A stretch of 64,000 bases of DNA from Acinetobacter lwoffii (GTDB lineage Bacteria > Pseudomonadota > Gammaproteobacteria > Pseudomonadales > Moraxellaceae), in the NCBI RefSeq assembly GCF_015602705.1, contig NZ_CP059081.1, forward strand, positions 1,621,702 to 1,685,701. The letters are read 5' to 3'. A model generated the notes under the pieces. It had not been told where the DNA came from and searched no databases. It saw only the letters and a program-made list of their open reading frames with translations. The stretch's first letter is position 1, and every line of letters begins with the position of its first letter. Position numbers and translations under genes: made by a program. Shown piece by piece: positions 35,015 to 44,387 of the stretch.

Positions 35015-36880
35015 TTATTTGATTTTTGCCTGAGACTTCAGGTAACGCGTATAGTCATCAAATTCTTGCTGACCACGAAGTTGTTGATATAACTTCACCA
35101 ACTCACTGCGTTGTTCTGCACTCAACACATCCACCGGATTTTTCTTCACTTCTGATACGGCAACCACAACCAGCTCATTTGGCATTTTCGCTGTAGTCAC
35201 TGACCAATGGCCTGCTTTTGGTGTCGGAAGACTAAAGGCCGCACGCTGTACATCACGTTTTAGTAAACCTTCAGCACGTGTGTAAACACCAGCATCTTCA
35301 AAGATCAAATCACCTTTCGCCACTGCCGCAGCCGGTTTGGTTTTGAACTCATCCAAAGCTTTCTGAATTTTTGCTTTTGCCAAAGCAGCTGCTTTGTCTT
35401 CAATCAACTGAGCTTTAACACGCGGTTTTGCTTCTGCCAGTGTTTGTTCGCCAGCTGCATGATAATTACGCACCTTAATCCAGGCTACATCACCATTGGC
35501 CAACTGAATGCTTGATGAAGCATTACGATCACCATTTTTAACATCATCATTAAACAATTTGACTTTAAGGTTAGCATCGCTCAGCACAGGATCACGAGTC
35601 GAAAGTGTCACTCCTTGAGCTTTCTGGACTTGTACACCTTTAACTTCCTGTGTAACGACATCCAGAGAATCACTTCCTACCACCATATCATTTAGCGTAT
35701 TGACCGTATCAGAAAATGCATTAGATTTTTTAGCAGCCAAGGCTTCTTCAGACAAACGTGCTTTTTGTGATTCAAAAGAAGGAACTGCAACATCTGGCGT
35801 TTGCACAGAAATAATGTGGTAACCATAATCTGTTTTCACTGGTGAAGACACCTGACCTGATTTTAAAGAACTAACCGTCTGATCAAATGCAGTACCAAAT
35901 ACACCTTCTTCATAAACAGCAAGCGCACCACCTTTAGACTTAGATTCAGGATCTTCAGAATATTGTGCTGCAGCTTGAGCAAAAGTGGTACCGGATTTAA
36001 TTTTGGCTGCAATGTCGGTCGCCAGTTTTTTTGCTTCAGCATCACTACGGCTGTCCGCCGTAATTAAAATATGCTTCACATCTGGTTTAACTGCCTGTTT
36101 TTGTGTCGCAACAAAAGCCGTGTATGCTTCCTGAAGTTCAGCATCTGTAACCGCTAAACTCTGTACCTGAATATCGCTTGGCTTTAACACCACATAGTCG
36201 ACATCCACACTGGTCGGCTGTTTGAACAGTGTTTTGTGCTTTTCATAATAGGCAGTAATGTCTGCATCCGTCACTTTGACATCTTTTTTATAGCTGTCCA
36301 GATTAATGCTGGAAATATGAATATGACGTTGTTCAGTTTGTAAATCGGCAATCTGCTGCATTTCGACTGGGCTCACTAGTGGATAATCCAGGAAAGTTGA
36401 TGACAGCATTTTCAGCGCATGATCTTTACGTAAACTTTCAATCAAAGCGCGATTGGTCATGCCAATTGATTTTAGATAATTTTCATATAAAGCATTCGAG
36501 AACTTGCCATCTTGCTGAAAAGTAGGCTGCTGAGCAATCATCTGTTCAATTTGCTGGTCACTCAGACTGATCCCTAATTCTTCAGTCTGTTGCAGCAATA
36601 AAGTACGTGCAACCAGCGTCTCCATGGCTTTCTGGTCAATGAAGCTTTGATTCAGTAAAGTTTCATCCCCATTGGCATAACTGAGATATTGTTCTTTAAA
36701 TGATTTGGTCAGTGACTCTAATTCTTTTTGAGATATTTCAGTCCCGTTCACTGATTTTGCCGCATCAGAGTTTCCGCTGCTAAAATATCCTTCAATACCT
36801 ACAAGTGCTAACGGGGTCAAAAACAGAACGAGCAAGACTTTGCCCAACCACCCCTTAATAACTTTACGAAAAGCTTCCAT
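35015..36880 (-). CDS. ppiD: PpiD-type periplasmic chaperone/prolyl isomerase
   Basis: A 621-residue SurA-N plus parvulin protein. An N-terminal transmembrane anchor (WLGKVLLVLFLTPLALVGIEGYF, 11-33) places the bulk in the periplasm. A SurA-like N domain (SQKELESLTKSFKEQYL onward) is followed by a parvulin domain near 258-360 (VKHILITADSRSDAEAKKLA, then FAQAAAQYSEDPESKSKGG and GYHIISV). PpiD associates with the SecYEG translocon and assists proteins leaving it. Length matches E. coli (623). It lies downstream of hupB on the same strand, as lon-hupB-ppiD does in many gammaproteobacteria; lon is not in the window. Confidence 0.92.
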   Translation of the reverse strand: MEAFRKVIKGWLGKVLLVLFLTPLALVGIEGYFSSGNSDAAKSVNGTEISQKELESLTKSFKEQYLSYANGDETLLNQSFIDQKAMETLVARTLLLQQTEELGISLSDQQIEQMIAQQPTFQQDGKFSNALYENYLKSIGMTNRALIESLRKDHALKMLSSTFLDYPLVSPVEMQQIADLQTEQRHIHISSINLDSYKKDVKVTDADITAYYEKHKTLFKQPTSVDVDYVVLKPSDIQVQSLAVTDAELQEAYTAFVATQKQAVKPDVKHILITADSRSDAEAKKLATDIAAKIKSGTTFAQAAAQYSEDPESKSKGGALAVYEEGVFGTAFDQTVSSLKSGQVSSPVKTDYGYHIISVQTPDVAVPSFESQKARLSEEALAAKKSNAFSDTVNTLNDMVVGSDSLDVVTQEVKGVQVQKAQGVTLSTRDPVLSDANLKVKLFNDDVKNGDRNASSSIQLANGDVAWIKVRNYHAAGEQTLAEAKPRVKAQLIEDKAAALAKAKIQKALDEFKTKPAAAVAKGDLIFEDAGVYTRAEGLLKRDVQRAAFSLPTPKAGHWSVTTAKMPNELVVVAVSEVKKNPVDVLSAEQRSELVKLYQQLRGQQEFDDYTRYLKSQAKIK

Positions 36881-36971
36881 AAGTATTCCAATATTTTATT
36901 TGCAAAGGATTTTAACCGAAAATACCCATTGAATGAATGTGTTAATCATCACAATTAAATTTATCAATAAA

Positions 36972-36995
36972 AAACGCGCCAAAGAAGGCGCGTTT
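36972..36995 (-). terminator. hupB terminator
   Basis: AAACGCGCC and GGCGCGTTT form a 9-bp stem with loop AAAGAA, followed on the minus strand by TTTATTG, 15 bases past the hupB stop. Confidence 0.8.
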
Positions 36996-37010
36996 CGTCG
37001 CTGGGTAAGC

Positions 37011-37283
37011 TTAAGCTACAGCGTCTTTTAAGCCTTTACCTGCTTTGAAGCTAGGTACTTTGCTTGCTTTGATCTCAAGAGTAGCACCAGTTTGTGGGTT
37101 ACGGCCAGTACGTGCAGCGCGTTCTTTCACACCGAAAGTACCAAAACCCACTAAAGTTACTGTATCACCCGATTTTAAAGCTTCAGTAACAGAAGCAATT
37201 GTAGCATCTAAAGCTTTACCTGCGTCAGCCTTAGATAATCCCCCTTTTTCTGCAATTGCATCAATTAATTCTGATTTATTCAT
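37011..37283 (-). CDS. hupB: DNA-binding protein HU (beta type)
   Basis: A 90-residue HU/IHF-family nucleoid protein that bends DNA as a dimer. It is typical through its length: [43 protein letters not shown] (the DNA-minor-groove arm), and [17 protein letters not shown]. It lies upstream of ppiD with a terminator between. The N-terminus and gene neighbourhood suggest the beta paralogue; a second HU elsewhere in the genome is expected. Confidence 0.95.
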   Translation of the reverse strand: MNKSELIDAIAEKGGLSKADAGKALDATIASVTEALKSGDTVTLVGFGTFGVKERAARTGRNPQTGATLEIKASKVPSFKAGKGLKDAVA

Positions 37284-37445
37284 GAAGATTACGTCCTCTT
37301 AATATCGTTTATTTAAGGTTCAAGAATTGGTTTAACATGCCATAACGCCTTTATAGCAATGCTTTAGGTATAAACGCAATACTTAAGAACCTCTTTTTTT
37401 TCAAAAAATATGCGAAAAAAACATTGAATAATAAATAAAGTCATT

Positions 37446-37919
37446 TTATTTAAGTTTTTTCGACAATTCTTCTTTCATTTTTTCTTGTTCCGCAGTCAAC
37501 TGATCAACCTTGGCATGCAACTGAAGAATTAAACGTTCCAAATACTGTACATCCTTCAGTGTGACTAATCCTATACGATTCAATGAGTGATGAACAGAGT
37601 TGTCGATTAATTTTTCCACTTTGTCTTTGGTATCTGTGACCGACTCTTTGGCCTTTTCTGAAACCTTCTCTACAGTTTGATCGGCAATATCTGCAGTTTT
37701 AGATTCAAGTTCTTCCCCGACCTTGACCAGCGAGTCAAACAGTTTGTTGCCTTCTTCTTCTGCACGTGAAAAAGCTCCCAGTCCAGCCAGCCAGATCTGT
37801 TTGGTGTATTTACGAAAATCAAGAACCGATTTGCGCTCCGAGGCAGATTTAGACTTGGGTTTCAGCATTTTCTCATTCGAAGCTTCAGCTGAGTCTTGTG
37901 CTGTTTTTGACTTGTCCAT
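37446..37919 (-). CDS. Phasin-family protein
   Basis: A 157-residue protein that coats polyhydroxyalkanoate granules in characterised relatives. The hallmark RKYTKQIWLAGLGAFSRAEEEGNKLFDSLVKVGEEL (residues about 37-72) is the phasin core. After it comes a long amphipathic Lys/Glu helix and a coiled-coil tail (LERLILQLHAKVDQLTAEQE). Start chosen at ATG 37919 with CAGGAG eight bases upstream; ten further codons are open. No PHA synthase gene is visible here. In species lacking PHA the family may act as a general stress or regulatory protein. It lies 160 bases upstream of hupB, with separate transcription likely. Confidence 0.8.
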   Translation of the reverse strand: MDKSKTAQDSAEASNEKMLKPKSKSASERKSVLDFRKYTKQIWLAGLGAFSRAEEEGNKLFDSLVKVGEELESKTADIADQTVEKVSEKAKESVTDTKDKVEKLIDNSVHHSLNRIGLVTLKDVQYLERLILQLHAKVDQLTAEQEKMKEELSKKLK

Positions 37920-38122
37920 GTGCACGGCTCCTGTTTGTTTTCTGCGCAATTATTATAAATTCTTCTACAAAACCACTGCATAATAGCAAATTTAGTACTT
38001 GATAGATTTGATAAACTGTTCTACAAAGCAATTTATTTCAAGTCTAATTTGATTTAACCCTGAAATCTCTTCACAGGCAGGAAGCTTTTTCACTTTATAT
38101 TTCAGGTAAGGATTGGTTGTAT

Positions 38123-38773
38123 ATGAGCGAATCGCAACAAAGTCAAAATCAACCGCATTTGTTGCTTACGATGACGTTAATTGTTTTAGAGACAATATTT
38201 ACCTTCATTCTCAAGCATGATCATGTCGTTGCATTACAGGCCAAAAAGTTTGTAGATGAAAACATCTCGGTTAAAATCAATAGCTATATTCCGTATTTCG
38301 ACTTTTATGTGCAATTCACCCCGAATGGACTGTTATTTGACCATAAAGCACCGGGGCGTATTGTCGACCTGGATGTGCGTACTACACTGCCCGATCTGAT
38401 TAAAATTTTCATTTTTGGTAATCGTCGTAGCATTCGCAGCATGCGCATTGATGGTCATCAAGTTTTAAAAGATGAGTTTCGTGATCTGTTAACCGTATTG
38501 AGCTTACCAAAAGTATTGGCTGACTGGAGACACTGGCTATCTGAAGTGCCGACCAATGAAGCAGAAATTATTGCCTCTAAAAAGCGTATTGCGCCGCTTC
38601 TAAAGAAAATTGAAGAGCAGCGTTCCAAGATCAATACCCTGCAAGTGGAAGTCAAACAGTATAAAAACCGCCTGAAACGGGTTGAACGCCGTCAAAAGCG
38701 CATTAACATCATTTTTGGCTTAAGCAGCGTACTTTTGATTACGTTATTAGTGTATAATTGGCTGAGCATGTAA
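38123..38773 (+). CDS. UbiJ-like SCP2-domain protein with C-terminal membrane anchor
   Basis: A 216-residue protein. Residues about 25-120 look like the SCP2 lipid-binding fold of UbiJ: VKINSYIPYFDFYVQFTPNGLLFD, then RSIRSMRIDGHQVLKDEFRDLL and ADWRHWLSEVPTNEA, which parallels the DWEE..GDVPAH segment of UbiJ. A basic coiled-coil (about 148-192) follows, and a final transmembrane helix IIFGLSSVLLITLLVYNWL. The N-terminus also has a hydrophobic stretch. Whether it serves ubiquinone synthesis is unknown; the genuine ubiJ is usually with ubiE and ubiB. ATG 38123 chosen; an upstream TTG (38117) is possible. It precedes iscR on the same strand. Confidence 0.6.
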   Translation: MSESQQSQNQPHLLLTMTLIVLETIFTFILKHDHVVALQAKKFVDENISVKINSYIPYFDFYVQFTPNGLLFDHKAPGRIVDLDVRTTLPDLIKIFIFGNRRSIRSMRIDGHQVLKDEFRDLLTVLSLPKVLADWRHWLSEVPTNEAEIIASKKRIAPLLKKIEEQRSKINTLQVEVKQYKNRLKRVERRQKRINIIFGLSSVLLITLLVYNWLSM

Positions 38774-38817
38774 ATCTTTCATTCTCCAAAAATTAAATCC
38801 CACTAAGGTCTACTAAA

Positions 38818-38853
38818 AATAACTTGACTAATTTAGTCGGGATTCATAAAATC
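38818..38853 (+). promoter_or_regulatory. iscR promoter with IscR type-1-like site
   Basis: TTGACT (38824-38829), 17-base spacer, TAAAAT (38847-38852) is a strong sigma-70 promoter. The overlapping ACTTGACTAATTTAGTCGGG matches the [2Fe-2S] IscR type-1 motif (GACT..WWW..AGTC core, as in the E. coli isc promoter), so IscR should repress its own operon when Fe-S supply is adequate. The operator identity is inferred from motif match. Confidence 0.75.
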
Positions 38854-38885
38854 TACACATCTAGTCTAACCATGTGTATCGAATC

Positions 38886-39359
38886 ATGCGCCTAACCACT
38901 CGCGGTCGCTACGCTGTGACTGCTCTACTTGATCTAGCTTTGCAGCCTTCTGAAAAAACGATAACGCTCGCTGAAATTGCAGCACGTCAAACTATTTCTG
39001 TTGCTTATCTTGAGCAGTTATTTGCGAAGCTCAAGCGTCATGGTTTAGTTTCTAGTGTTCGTGGCGCAAATGGTGGTTACCATTTAGCACGTAATGCAGA
39101 TGAAATTACTGTGTTAGCAATTATTGAAGCTGTAAACGAAACAGTTGATGCGACTCGCTGTGACCATAAAGGCAACTGCCAGAATGGCGCGATGTGCTTG
39201 ACTCATGATTTATGGCAGGAACTCTCCCATCACATCGCCGATTATTTAGAAAAAATCTCGCTTGCTGATCTGGTTGCACGTGACAACGTCCAGACTGTGT
39301 CATTACGCCAAAAATCAGCACCTTTAGATTCAGCCCTTTTATCGGTTACAGGTATTTGA
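38886..39359 (+). CDS. iscR: IscR, Fe-S-sensing Rrf2 regulator
   Basis: A 157-residue Rrf2-family repressor. The winged helix ([20 protein letters not shown] to [12 protein letters not shown]) is typical; the [2Fe-2S] ligands are Cys92, Cys98, Cys104 and His107, exactly as in E. coli IscR. Start at ATG 38886 gives the expected length; the frame continues four codons upstream (MYRI). It is first of the isc operon and iscS follows after one base. An IscR-type site lies over its promoter, giving homeostatic control of iscRSUA-hscBA-fdx. Confidence 0.96.
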   Translation: MRLTTRGRYAVTALLDLALQPSEKTITLAEIAARQTISVAYLEQLFAKLKRHGLVSSVRGANGGYHLARNADEITVLAIIEAVNETVDATRCDHKGNCQNGAMCLTHDLWQELSHHIADYLEKISLADLVARDNVQTVSLRQKSAPLDSALLSVTGI

Positions 39360-39360
39360 C

Positions 39361-40578
39361 ATGAAACGTCCGATTTATCTTGATTATGCAGCTACAACTC
39401 CTGTAGATCCTCAGGTTGCTGAACGTATGATGGAATGCTTAACATTCGATGGTACCTTTGGTAATGCGGCATCTCGTTCACACGCGTATGGTTGGCAAGC
39501 AGAAGAAAAAGTTGAATATGCACGTGAACAAGTTGCGAATTTAATTAAAGCTGATCCACGTGAAATCGTATGGACTTCGGGTGCGACCGAGTCAGACAAC
39601 CTTGCGCTTAAAGGTGTGGCTCATTTCTATGCATCTAAAGGTAAACATATCGTTACCTCTAAAATCGAACATAAGGCAGTTTTAGATACCTGTCGTGAGC
39701 TTGAGTCTGAAGGTTTTGAAATTACCTATATTGAGCCTCAACCTCAAACGGGTTTAATTACTCCAGAAATGGTACAGGCAGCGATCCGTCCAGATACGAT
39801 TCTTGTTTCCCTGATGATGGTGAACAATGAAATCGGTACTGTGACTGATGTTGCAGCGATTGGTGAAATCACTCGCGCCAACAAGATTTTCTTCCATGTA
39901 GATGCAGCTCAGGCGGCAGGTAAAGTTGAAATTGATCTTTCAACTTTAAAAGTAGACTTGATGAGTTTCTCTGCGCACAAGATCTATGGCCCTAAAGGTA
40001 TTGGCGCACTGTTTGTACGTCGTAGCCCACGTGTACGCCTTAAAGCTGAAATGCATGGTGGCGGCCATGAACGTGGTATGCGTTCAGGTACCCTTGCAAC
40101 TCACCAGATTGTAGGTATGGGTGAAGCGTTTGAACTTGCAGGCAAAAACCTGGAAGCTGAACAGACTCGTCTACGCGTACTTCGCGACAAATTGTGGAAT
40201 GGCTTACAAGGTCTTGAACAAGTATTCCTGAACGGCCATCCAACACAAAACGTTGCGAACTATCTAAACATCAGCTTCAACTTCGTTGAAGGCGAATCAT
40301 TGATGATGGCATTGAAAGATGCTGCGGTATCTTCAGGTTCGGCATGTACATCTGCAACACTTGAACCATCTTATGTACTTCGTGCATTGGGTCTTTCAGA
40401 CGAACTTGCACACAGTTCGATCCGCTTCAGCTTTGGTAAATACACTACTGAAGAAGATATCGATCACGTATTGACTATCACTAAAGCTGCTGTTGAGAAG
40501 TTGCGTGAACTTTCTCCGCTTTGGGATATGTATAAGGAAGGTATCGACCTTTCTAAAGTTGAGTGGGCTGAGCACTAA
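39361..40578 (+). CDS. iscS: Cysteine desulfurase IscS
   Basis: A 405-residue PLP enzyme that removes sulfur from cysteine and passes it to IscU and to tRNA-thiolation enzymes. The PLP lysine is Lys207 in [12 protein letters not shown], and the persulfide Cys is Cys329 in [17 protein letters not shown]. The His for catalysis is His104 in KIEHKAV. Length matches E. coli IscS (404). It lies between iscR (one base gap) and iscU (104-base gap) and is co-transcribed with them. Confidence 0.97.
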   Translation: MKRPIYLDYAATTPVDPQVAERMMECLTFDGTFGNAASRSHAYGWQAEEKVEYAREQVANLIKADPREIVWTSGATESDNLALKGVAHFYASKGKHIVTSKIEHKAVLDTCRELESEGFEITYIEPQPQTGLITPEMVQAAIRPDTILVSLMMVNNEIGTVTDVAAIGEITRANKIFFHVDAAQAAGKVEIDLSTLKVDLMSFSAHKIYGPKGIGALFVRRSPRVRLKAEMHGGGHERGMRSGTLATHQIVGMGEAFELAGKNLEAEQTRLRVLRDKLWNGLQGLEQVFLNGHPTQNVANYLNISFNFVEGESLMMALKDAAVSSGSACTSATLEPSYVLRALGLSDELAHSSIRFSFGKYTTEEDIDHVLTITKAAVEKLRELSPLWDMYKEGIDLSKVEWAEH

Positions 40579-40682
40579 TTTTCATTTTGAGATAGTGACA
40601 AATCCGTTGCTATCTCATTGAGAAAAGTTTTTTTACCCCCATATTTAATACTAAGGCTGACCCCGAGGTTTGGAGAAGCAAC

Positions 40683-41069
40683 ATGGCTTATAGCGAAAAA
40701 GTAATTGATCATTACGAAAACCCTCGTAATGTTGGCGTTTTAGACAAAAATGCTGAAAACGTTGGTACTGGTATGGTTGGTGCGCCAGCATGTGGTGACG
40801 TAATGCGTTTACAGATTCAGGTAAACGACGAAGGCGTGATTGAAGAAGCACGTTTCAAAACTTATGGTTGTGGTTCTGCCATTGCATCAAGTTCACTTGT
40901 GACTGAATGGCTCAAAGGTAAAACTTTGGATCAAGCTCAAGCAATCAAGAACATTGATATTGCAACTGAACTTGCACTTCCACCAGTAAAAGTACACTGT
41001 TCTGTTCTTGCTGAAGATGCAATCAAAGCAGCTGTAGAAGACTACCGTAGCAAGAAAGTTAAAGCTTAA
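40683..41069 (+). CDS. iscU: IscU, Fe-S cluster scaffold
   Basis: A 128-residue scaffold on which [2Fe-2S] clusters are built. The ligands Cys37, Cys63 and Cys106 and the HscA-binding LPPVK (99-103) are all intact. A GGAG site precedes the ATG. It lies between iscS and iscA in the isc operon. Co-chaperones HscA and HscB encoded downstream act on it to release the cluster. Confidence 0.97.
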   Translation: MAYSEKVIDHYENPRNVGVLDKNAENVGTGMVGAPACGDVMRLQIQVNDEGVIEEARFKTYGCGSAIASSSLVTEWLKGKTLDQAQAIKNIDIATELALPPVKVHCSVLAEDAIKAAVEDYRSKKVKA

Positions 41070-41103
41070 TTGTTCCACGTTTTGAAATTTTAACGGAGTT
41101 TTC

Positions 41104-41424
41104 ATGATCCATTTAACTGAAAATGCTGCAACTCATATCAGCAATTATTTAAAAAATCGCGGTAAGGGTGAAGGCATTCGCGTTGGTGTGAAAACTTCAG
41201 GCTGTTCTGGTCTGGCCTATGTGCTCGAGTTCGTCGATGAAGTCGATGCACATGACCAAGCCTTTGAACAGTTTGGGGTTAAAGTATTCGTTGACCCGAA
41301 AAGTCTGGTTTATCTTGAAGGTATGGAGATGGACTATGTTAAAAACGGCTTGAACGAAGGCTTCGAATTTAACAACCCCAACAAAAAAGGCGAATGCGGT
41401 TGTGGTGAATCCTTCACTGTATAA
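41104..41424 (+). CDS. iscA: IscA, A-type Fe-S carrier
   Basis: A 106-residue A-type carrier that moves [2Fe-2S] or [4Fe-4S] clusters to apo-proteins. The three conserved Cys are Cys34 (TSGCSGLAY), Cys98 and Cys100 (GECGCGESF). The isc context identifies it as IscA rather than ErpA or SufA. It starts 34 bases after iscU. Confidence 0.95.
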   Translation: MIHLTENAATHISNYLKNRGKGEGIRVGVKTSGCSGLAYVLEFVDEVDAHDQAFEQFGVKVFVDPKSLVYLEGMEMDYVKNGLNEGFEFNNPNKKGECGCGESFTV

Positions 41425-41527
41425 ACCCGGCAGTTATTCTCTTTTGACATTAAAACAGTGTGTTTCACACTGTTTTAATTGCATTTATACAGTTATTTTT
41501 GCACATTAATCGCGGATCCCATCTCCC

Positions 41528-42043
41528 ATGAATCATTTTGAGTTGTTGAACCTTCCTGTAGCACTCGATATTGATTTGGCGGCTTTAAAGACTGAATTTT
41601 TAAAGTTGCAGCAACAATATCACCCAGATAAAGCTGAAGACAAAGATCAGGCTCTGATTAAATCAAGTGATATCAATCAGGCATTTAAAGTCTTGTCAGC
41701 GGTCGATAGCCGTGCAGCGTATTTATTGTCTCTCAAGAAACAGGACTATCACTTAGATCAGTCGATCAGTGATTTTGAATTCTTGCAGGACGCTCTGGAA
41801 ATTCGTGAACAACTTGACGATGCAACTTCTGCTGAAGATTTAACTTCACTGAAAGTCGAAGTCCAGCAATGGATTGAGGGCTTGGTTCGCGAGTTCAAAA
41901 TTGATTATGCGGATGAAGACTGGGCCGAAGCACGCGATACAGTGCGCAAACTACGCTTCTTCGTTAAAGTCATGGCCGATATCGACAAAGCGGAAGACCG
42001 CTTCCTGGACGATGACAGCTTTGATCTTGATGATGATTTCTAA
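41528..42043 (+). CDS. hscB: HscB, J-type co-chaperone
   Basis: A 171-residue Hsp40-type protein. The J-domain HPD is at 32-34 (QQYHPDKAE), and the C-terminal three-helix domain that binds IscU follows (residues about 85-171). It delivers IscU to HscA and stimulates its ATPase. Length equals that of E. coli HscB. The C-terminus is very acidic (DDDSFDLDDDF). It is followed by hscA after 41 bases. Confidence 0.95.
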   Translation: MNHFELLNLPVALDIDLAALKTEFLKLQQQYHPDKAEDKDQALIKSSDINQAFKVLSAVDSRAAYLLSLKKQDYHLDQSISDFEFLQDALEIREQLDDATSAEDLTSLKVEVQQWIEGLVREFKIDYADEDWAEARDTVRKLRFFVKVMADIDKAEDRFLDDDSFDLDDDF

Positions 42044-42084
42044 TTTTTAGTATTTAATATTTAACGTGCAAAGGATGTAACACT

Positions 42085-43944
42085 ATGGCTCTCTTGCAAA
42101 TTGCAGAACCAGGTCAATCAAGTGCACCACATGAACACCGCATTGCGATTGGTATCGATTTAGGCACCACCCACTCTTTGGTTGCCACGGTTCTTTCAGG
42201 TAAAGCCAAAGTACTTAATGACGAACAAGGTCGTGTGCTACTTCCTTCTATCGTGCATTATGCAGAACAACAAACTCAATACGGCAATGAAGCTGCGCCT
42301 TTCATTACTACTGACCCTAAAAACACCATCGTTTCTGTAAAACGTTTTATGGGTCGCTCGAAAGCTGACATCAAATTCCAGCACCCTTATGCCTTGGTCG
42401 GTGAAGCCAATGAAATGCCAGCTTTTGAAACTGCGCAAGGCCGTAAGACTCCGGTTGAGATTTCTGCAGAAATTTTAAAGCAGTTGAAAGACCGCGCTGA
42501 AGCCAGTCTGCAAAATCCGGTTAATGGTGCAGTGATTACTGTTCCGGCGTACTTCGATGAAGCACAGCGTCAGGCAACCCGTGATGCTGCCCAGCTTGCC
42601 GGCTTGAATGTTTTACGTTTGTTGAATGAGCCAACCGCTGCTGCTGTAGCTTATGGTCTTGATCAGGAAAGCAACTTAAGTACAGATCGTAACTATGTGA
42701 TCTACGACTTGGGAGGTGGTACCTTTGACGTTTCGATTCTGCGTTTCTCTCAAGGTGTGTTTGAAGTTTTGGCCACCGGTGGTCATACTGCTCTCGGTGG
42801 TGATGACCTAGATCGGTTGATCCTGAAATGGGCCAAAAAACAACTGAATATTGACACTTTAAATGATGCAGAATATGCACATTTTGTGGTTGCGGCACGC
42901 AAAGCCAAAGAAGCTTTGTCTGATGCAGATTCAGTTCAACTCGAATTGCTGGATCAGGTATTGACGCTGGATCGTCCGACATTTGAAGAGATCATTAAAG
43001 TTGCTTTGGATAAGACCATCAGCGTATGTAAGCGTGTGATGCGTGATGCCAAGCTTGAACTGGATGACATTCAAAATGTCGTTTTGGTCGGTGGCTCAAC
43101 CCGTTCTTATGCGGTACAAAAAGCCGTGCGTGAAGTGTTCAACCAAGAACCGCTTTGCACCATTAACCCGGATGAAGTGGTTGCGATTGGCGCATCAATT
43201 ACTGCGAACCAATTGATTGGCAACTCAACTGATGGCTCATTACTATTAGACGTGACGCCTCTGTCTCTTGGTCTTGAAACCATGGGCGGACTGGTTGAAC
43301 GATTAATTTCGCGTAATACTGCGATTCCAGTCGCTCGTCGTCAGGAATTTACGACTTATCAAGATGGCCAGACTGCCATGTTGATTCATGTGGTGCAAGG
43401 TGAACGTGATCTGGTTGAGCATTGCCGTAGTTTAGGGCGTTTTGTCCTGCATGGCATTCCACCAATGACTGCCGGTCAGGCACGTATTGAAGTGACGTTC
43501 CAGGTCGATGCAGATGGCTTGCTGACTGTATCTGCCAAAGAAACCACCTCTGGCGTGACGGCTCAAATCGATATCAAACCATCTTATGGTTTATCGGGTG
43601 AAGATACTGAACGTCTGTTGCTAGACGGTTATAAGTTCGCTGAAGAAGATAAGAATCTTCGTCATTTGAATGAAACCAAAGTGGAAGCACAGCGTGAGCT
43701 GGAAGCACTGGTTCAGGCACTCAAAGCGGATGCCGGTCTGTTGACTGAAGATCAACTTGCAGCACTGCAAACTGCGCAAGCACAACTTGAAACTCAGCTT
43801 CAGGGTTCAGATATCAAAGCGATTGAATCTGCCGTTGAACAGCTTAAAATACATAGTGATGCTTTTGCAGCAGCACGTATGAATCAACATATTGATGCAG
43901 CTCTTAAGGGCACTAAACTCGACGACTGGTCAAACTCAAACTAA
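42085..43944 (+). CDS. hscA: HscA, Hsp70-type chaperone for Fe-S assembly
   Basis: A 619-residue Hsp70 paralogue. The ATPase domain has [14 protein letters not shown] (23-36), [15 protein letters not shown] and the [13 protein letters not shown] signature; the substrate domain begins around [17 protein letters not shown] and should bind the LPPVK of IscU. It is the dedicated partner of HscB, encoded just upstream, in the isc operon. Length matches E. coli HscA (616). Confidence 0.96.
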   Translation: MALLQIAEPGQSSAPHEHRIAIGIDLGTTHSLVATVLSGKAKVLNDEQGRVLLPSIVHYAEQQTQYGNEAAPFITTDPKNTIVSVKRFMGRSKADIKFQHPYALVGEANEMPAFETAQGRKTPVEISAEILKQLKDRAEASLQNPVNGAVITVPAYFDEAQRQATRDAAQLAGLNVLRLLNEPTAAAVAYGLDQESNLSTDRNYVIYDLGGGTFDVSILRFSQGVFEVLATGGHTALGGDDLDRLILKWAKKQLNIDTLNDAEYAHFVVAARKAKEALSDADSVQLELLDQVLTLDRPTFEEIIKVALDKTISVCKRVMRDAKLELDDIQNVVLVGGSTRSYAVQKAVREVFNQEPLCTINPDEVVAIGASITANQLIGNSTDGSLLLDVTPLSLGLETMGGLVERLISRNTAIPVARRQEFTTYQDGQTAMLIHVVQGERDLVEHCRSLGRFVLHGIPPMTAGQARIEVTFQVDADGLLTVSAKETTSGVTAQIDIKPSYGLSGEDTERLLLDGYKFAEEDKNLRHLNETKVEAQRELEALVQALKADAGLLTEDQLAALQTAQAQLETQLQGSDIKAIESAVEQLKIHSDAFAAARMNQHIDAALKGTKLDDWSNSN

Positions 43945-43959
43945 TTTAAGGTAACGACT

Positions 43960-44298
43960 ATGCCACGTATTAAAGTTCTTCCACATGCGCAGATTTGCCC
44001 CGAAGGTGCTGAGTTTGAAGTCGAACAAAATGCCAATCTTTGCGAAAGCCTGCTAAAAAATGGCATTAAAATCGAACATGCTTGCGATATGTCAGCAGCG
44101 TGTACCACCTGCCATGTAGTGGTACGCAAAGGTTTTGACAGCCTGGAAGAAATGGATGATGTTGAAGCTGACTTACTCGATCGTGCCTGGGGTTTAGAAC
44201 CTGATTCACGTCTTTCTTGTCAGGTTAAACTGGACGATGAAGATCTGGAAATTGAAATTCCAAAATACACCATTAACCATGCGTCAGAAAATCACTAA
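43960..44298 (+). CDS. fdx: [2Fe-2S] ferredoxin, ISC type
   Basis: A 112-residue adrenodoxin-type ferredoxin that supplies electrons for cluster assembly. The four ligands are Cys42, Cys48, Cys51 and Cys87 (CDMSAACTTC then RLSCQV). It is the last gene of the operon; no iscX frame follows, and a strong terminator closes the unit 22 bases beyond the stop. Confidence 0.96.
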   Translation: MPRIKVLPHAQICPEGAEFEVEQNANLCESLLKNGIKIEHACDMSAACTTCHVVVRKGFDSLEEMDDVEADLLDRAWGLEPDSRLSCQVKLDDEDLEIEIPKYTINHASENH

Positions 44299-44320
44299 GA
44301 TTTTCGTTGCAGGCTAAAAT

Positions 44321-44348
44321 AAAAAACCACGCTCAGGCGTGGTTTTTT
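44321..44348. terminator. isc operon terminator (bidirectional)
   Basis: AAAAAACCACGC and GCGTGGTTTTTT pair around TCAG. It closes the isc operon and also faces the convergent cyclase gene. Confidence 0.92.
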
Positions 44349-44387
44349 CTCTTTATAAGAAACAATTAAAGTAAATTTACATGAACT

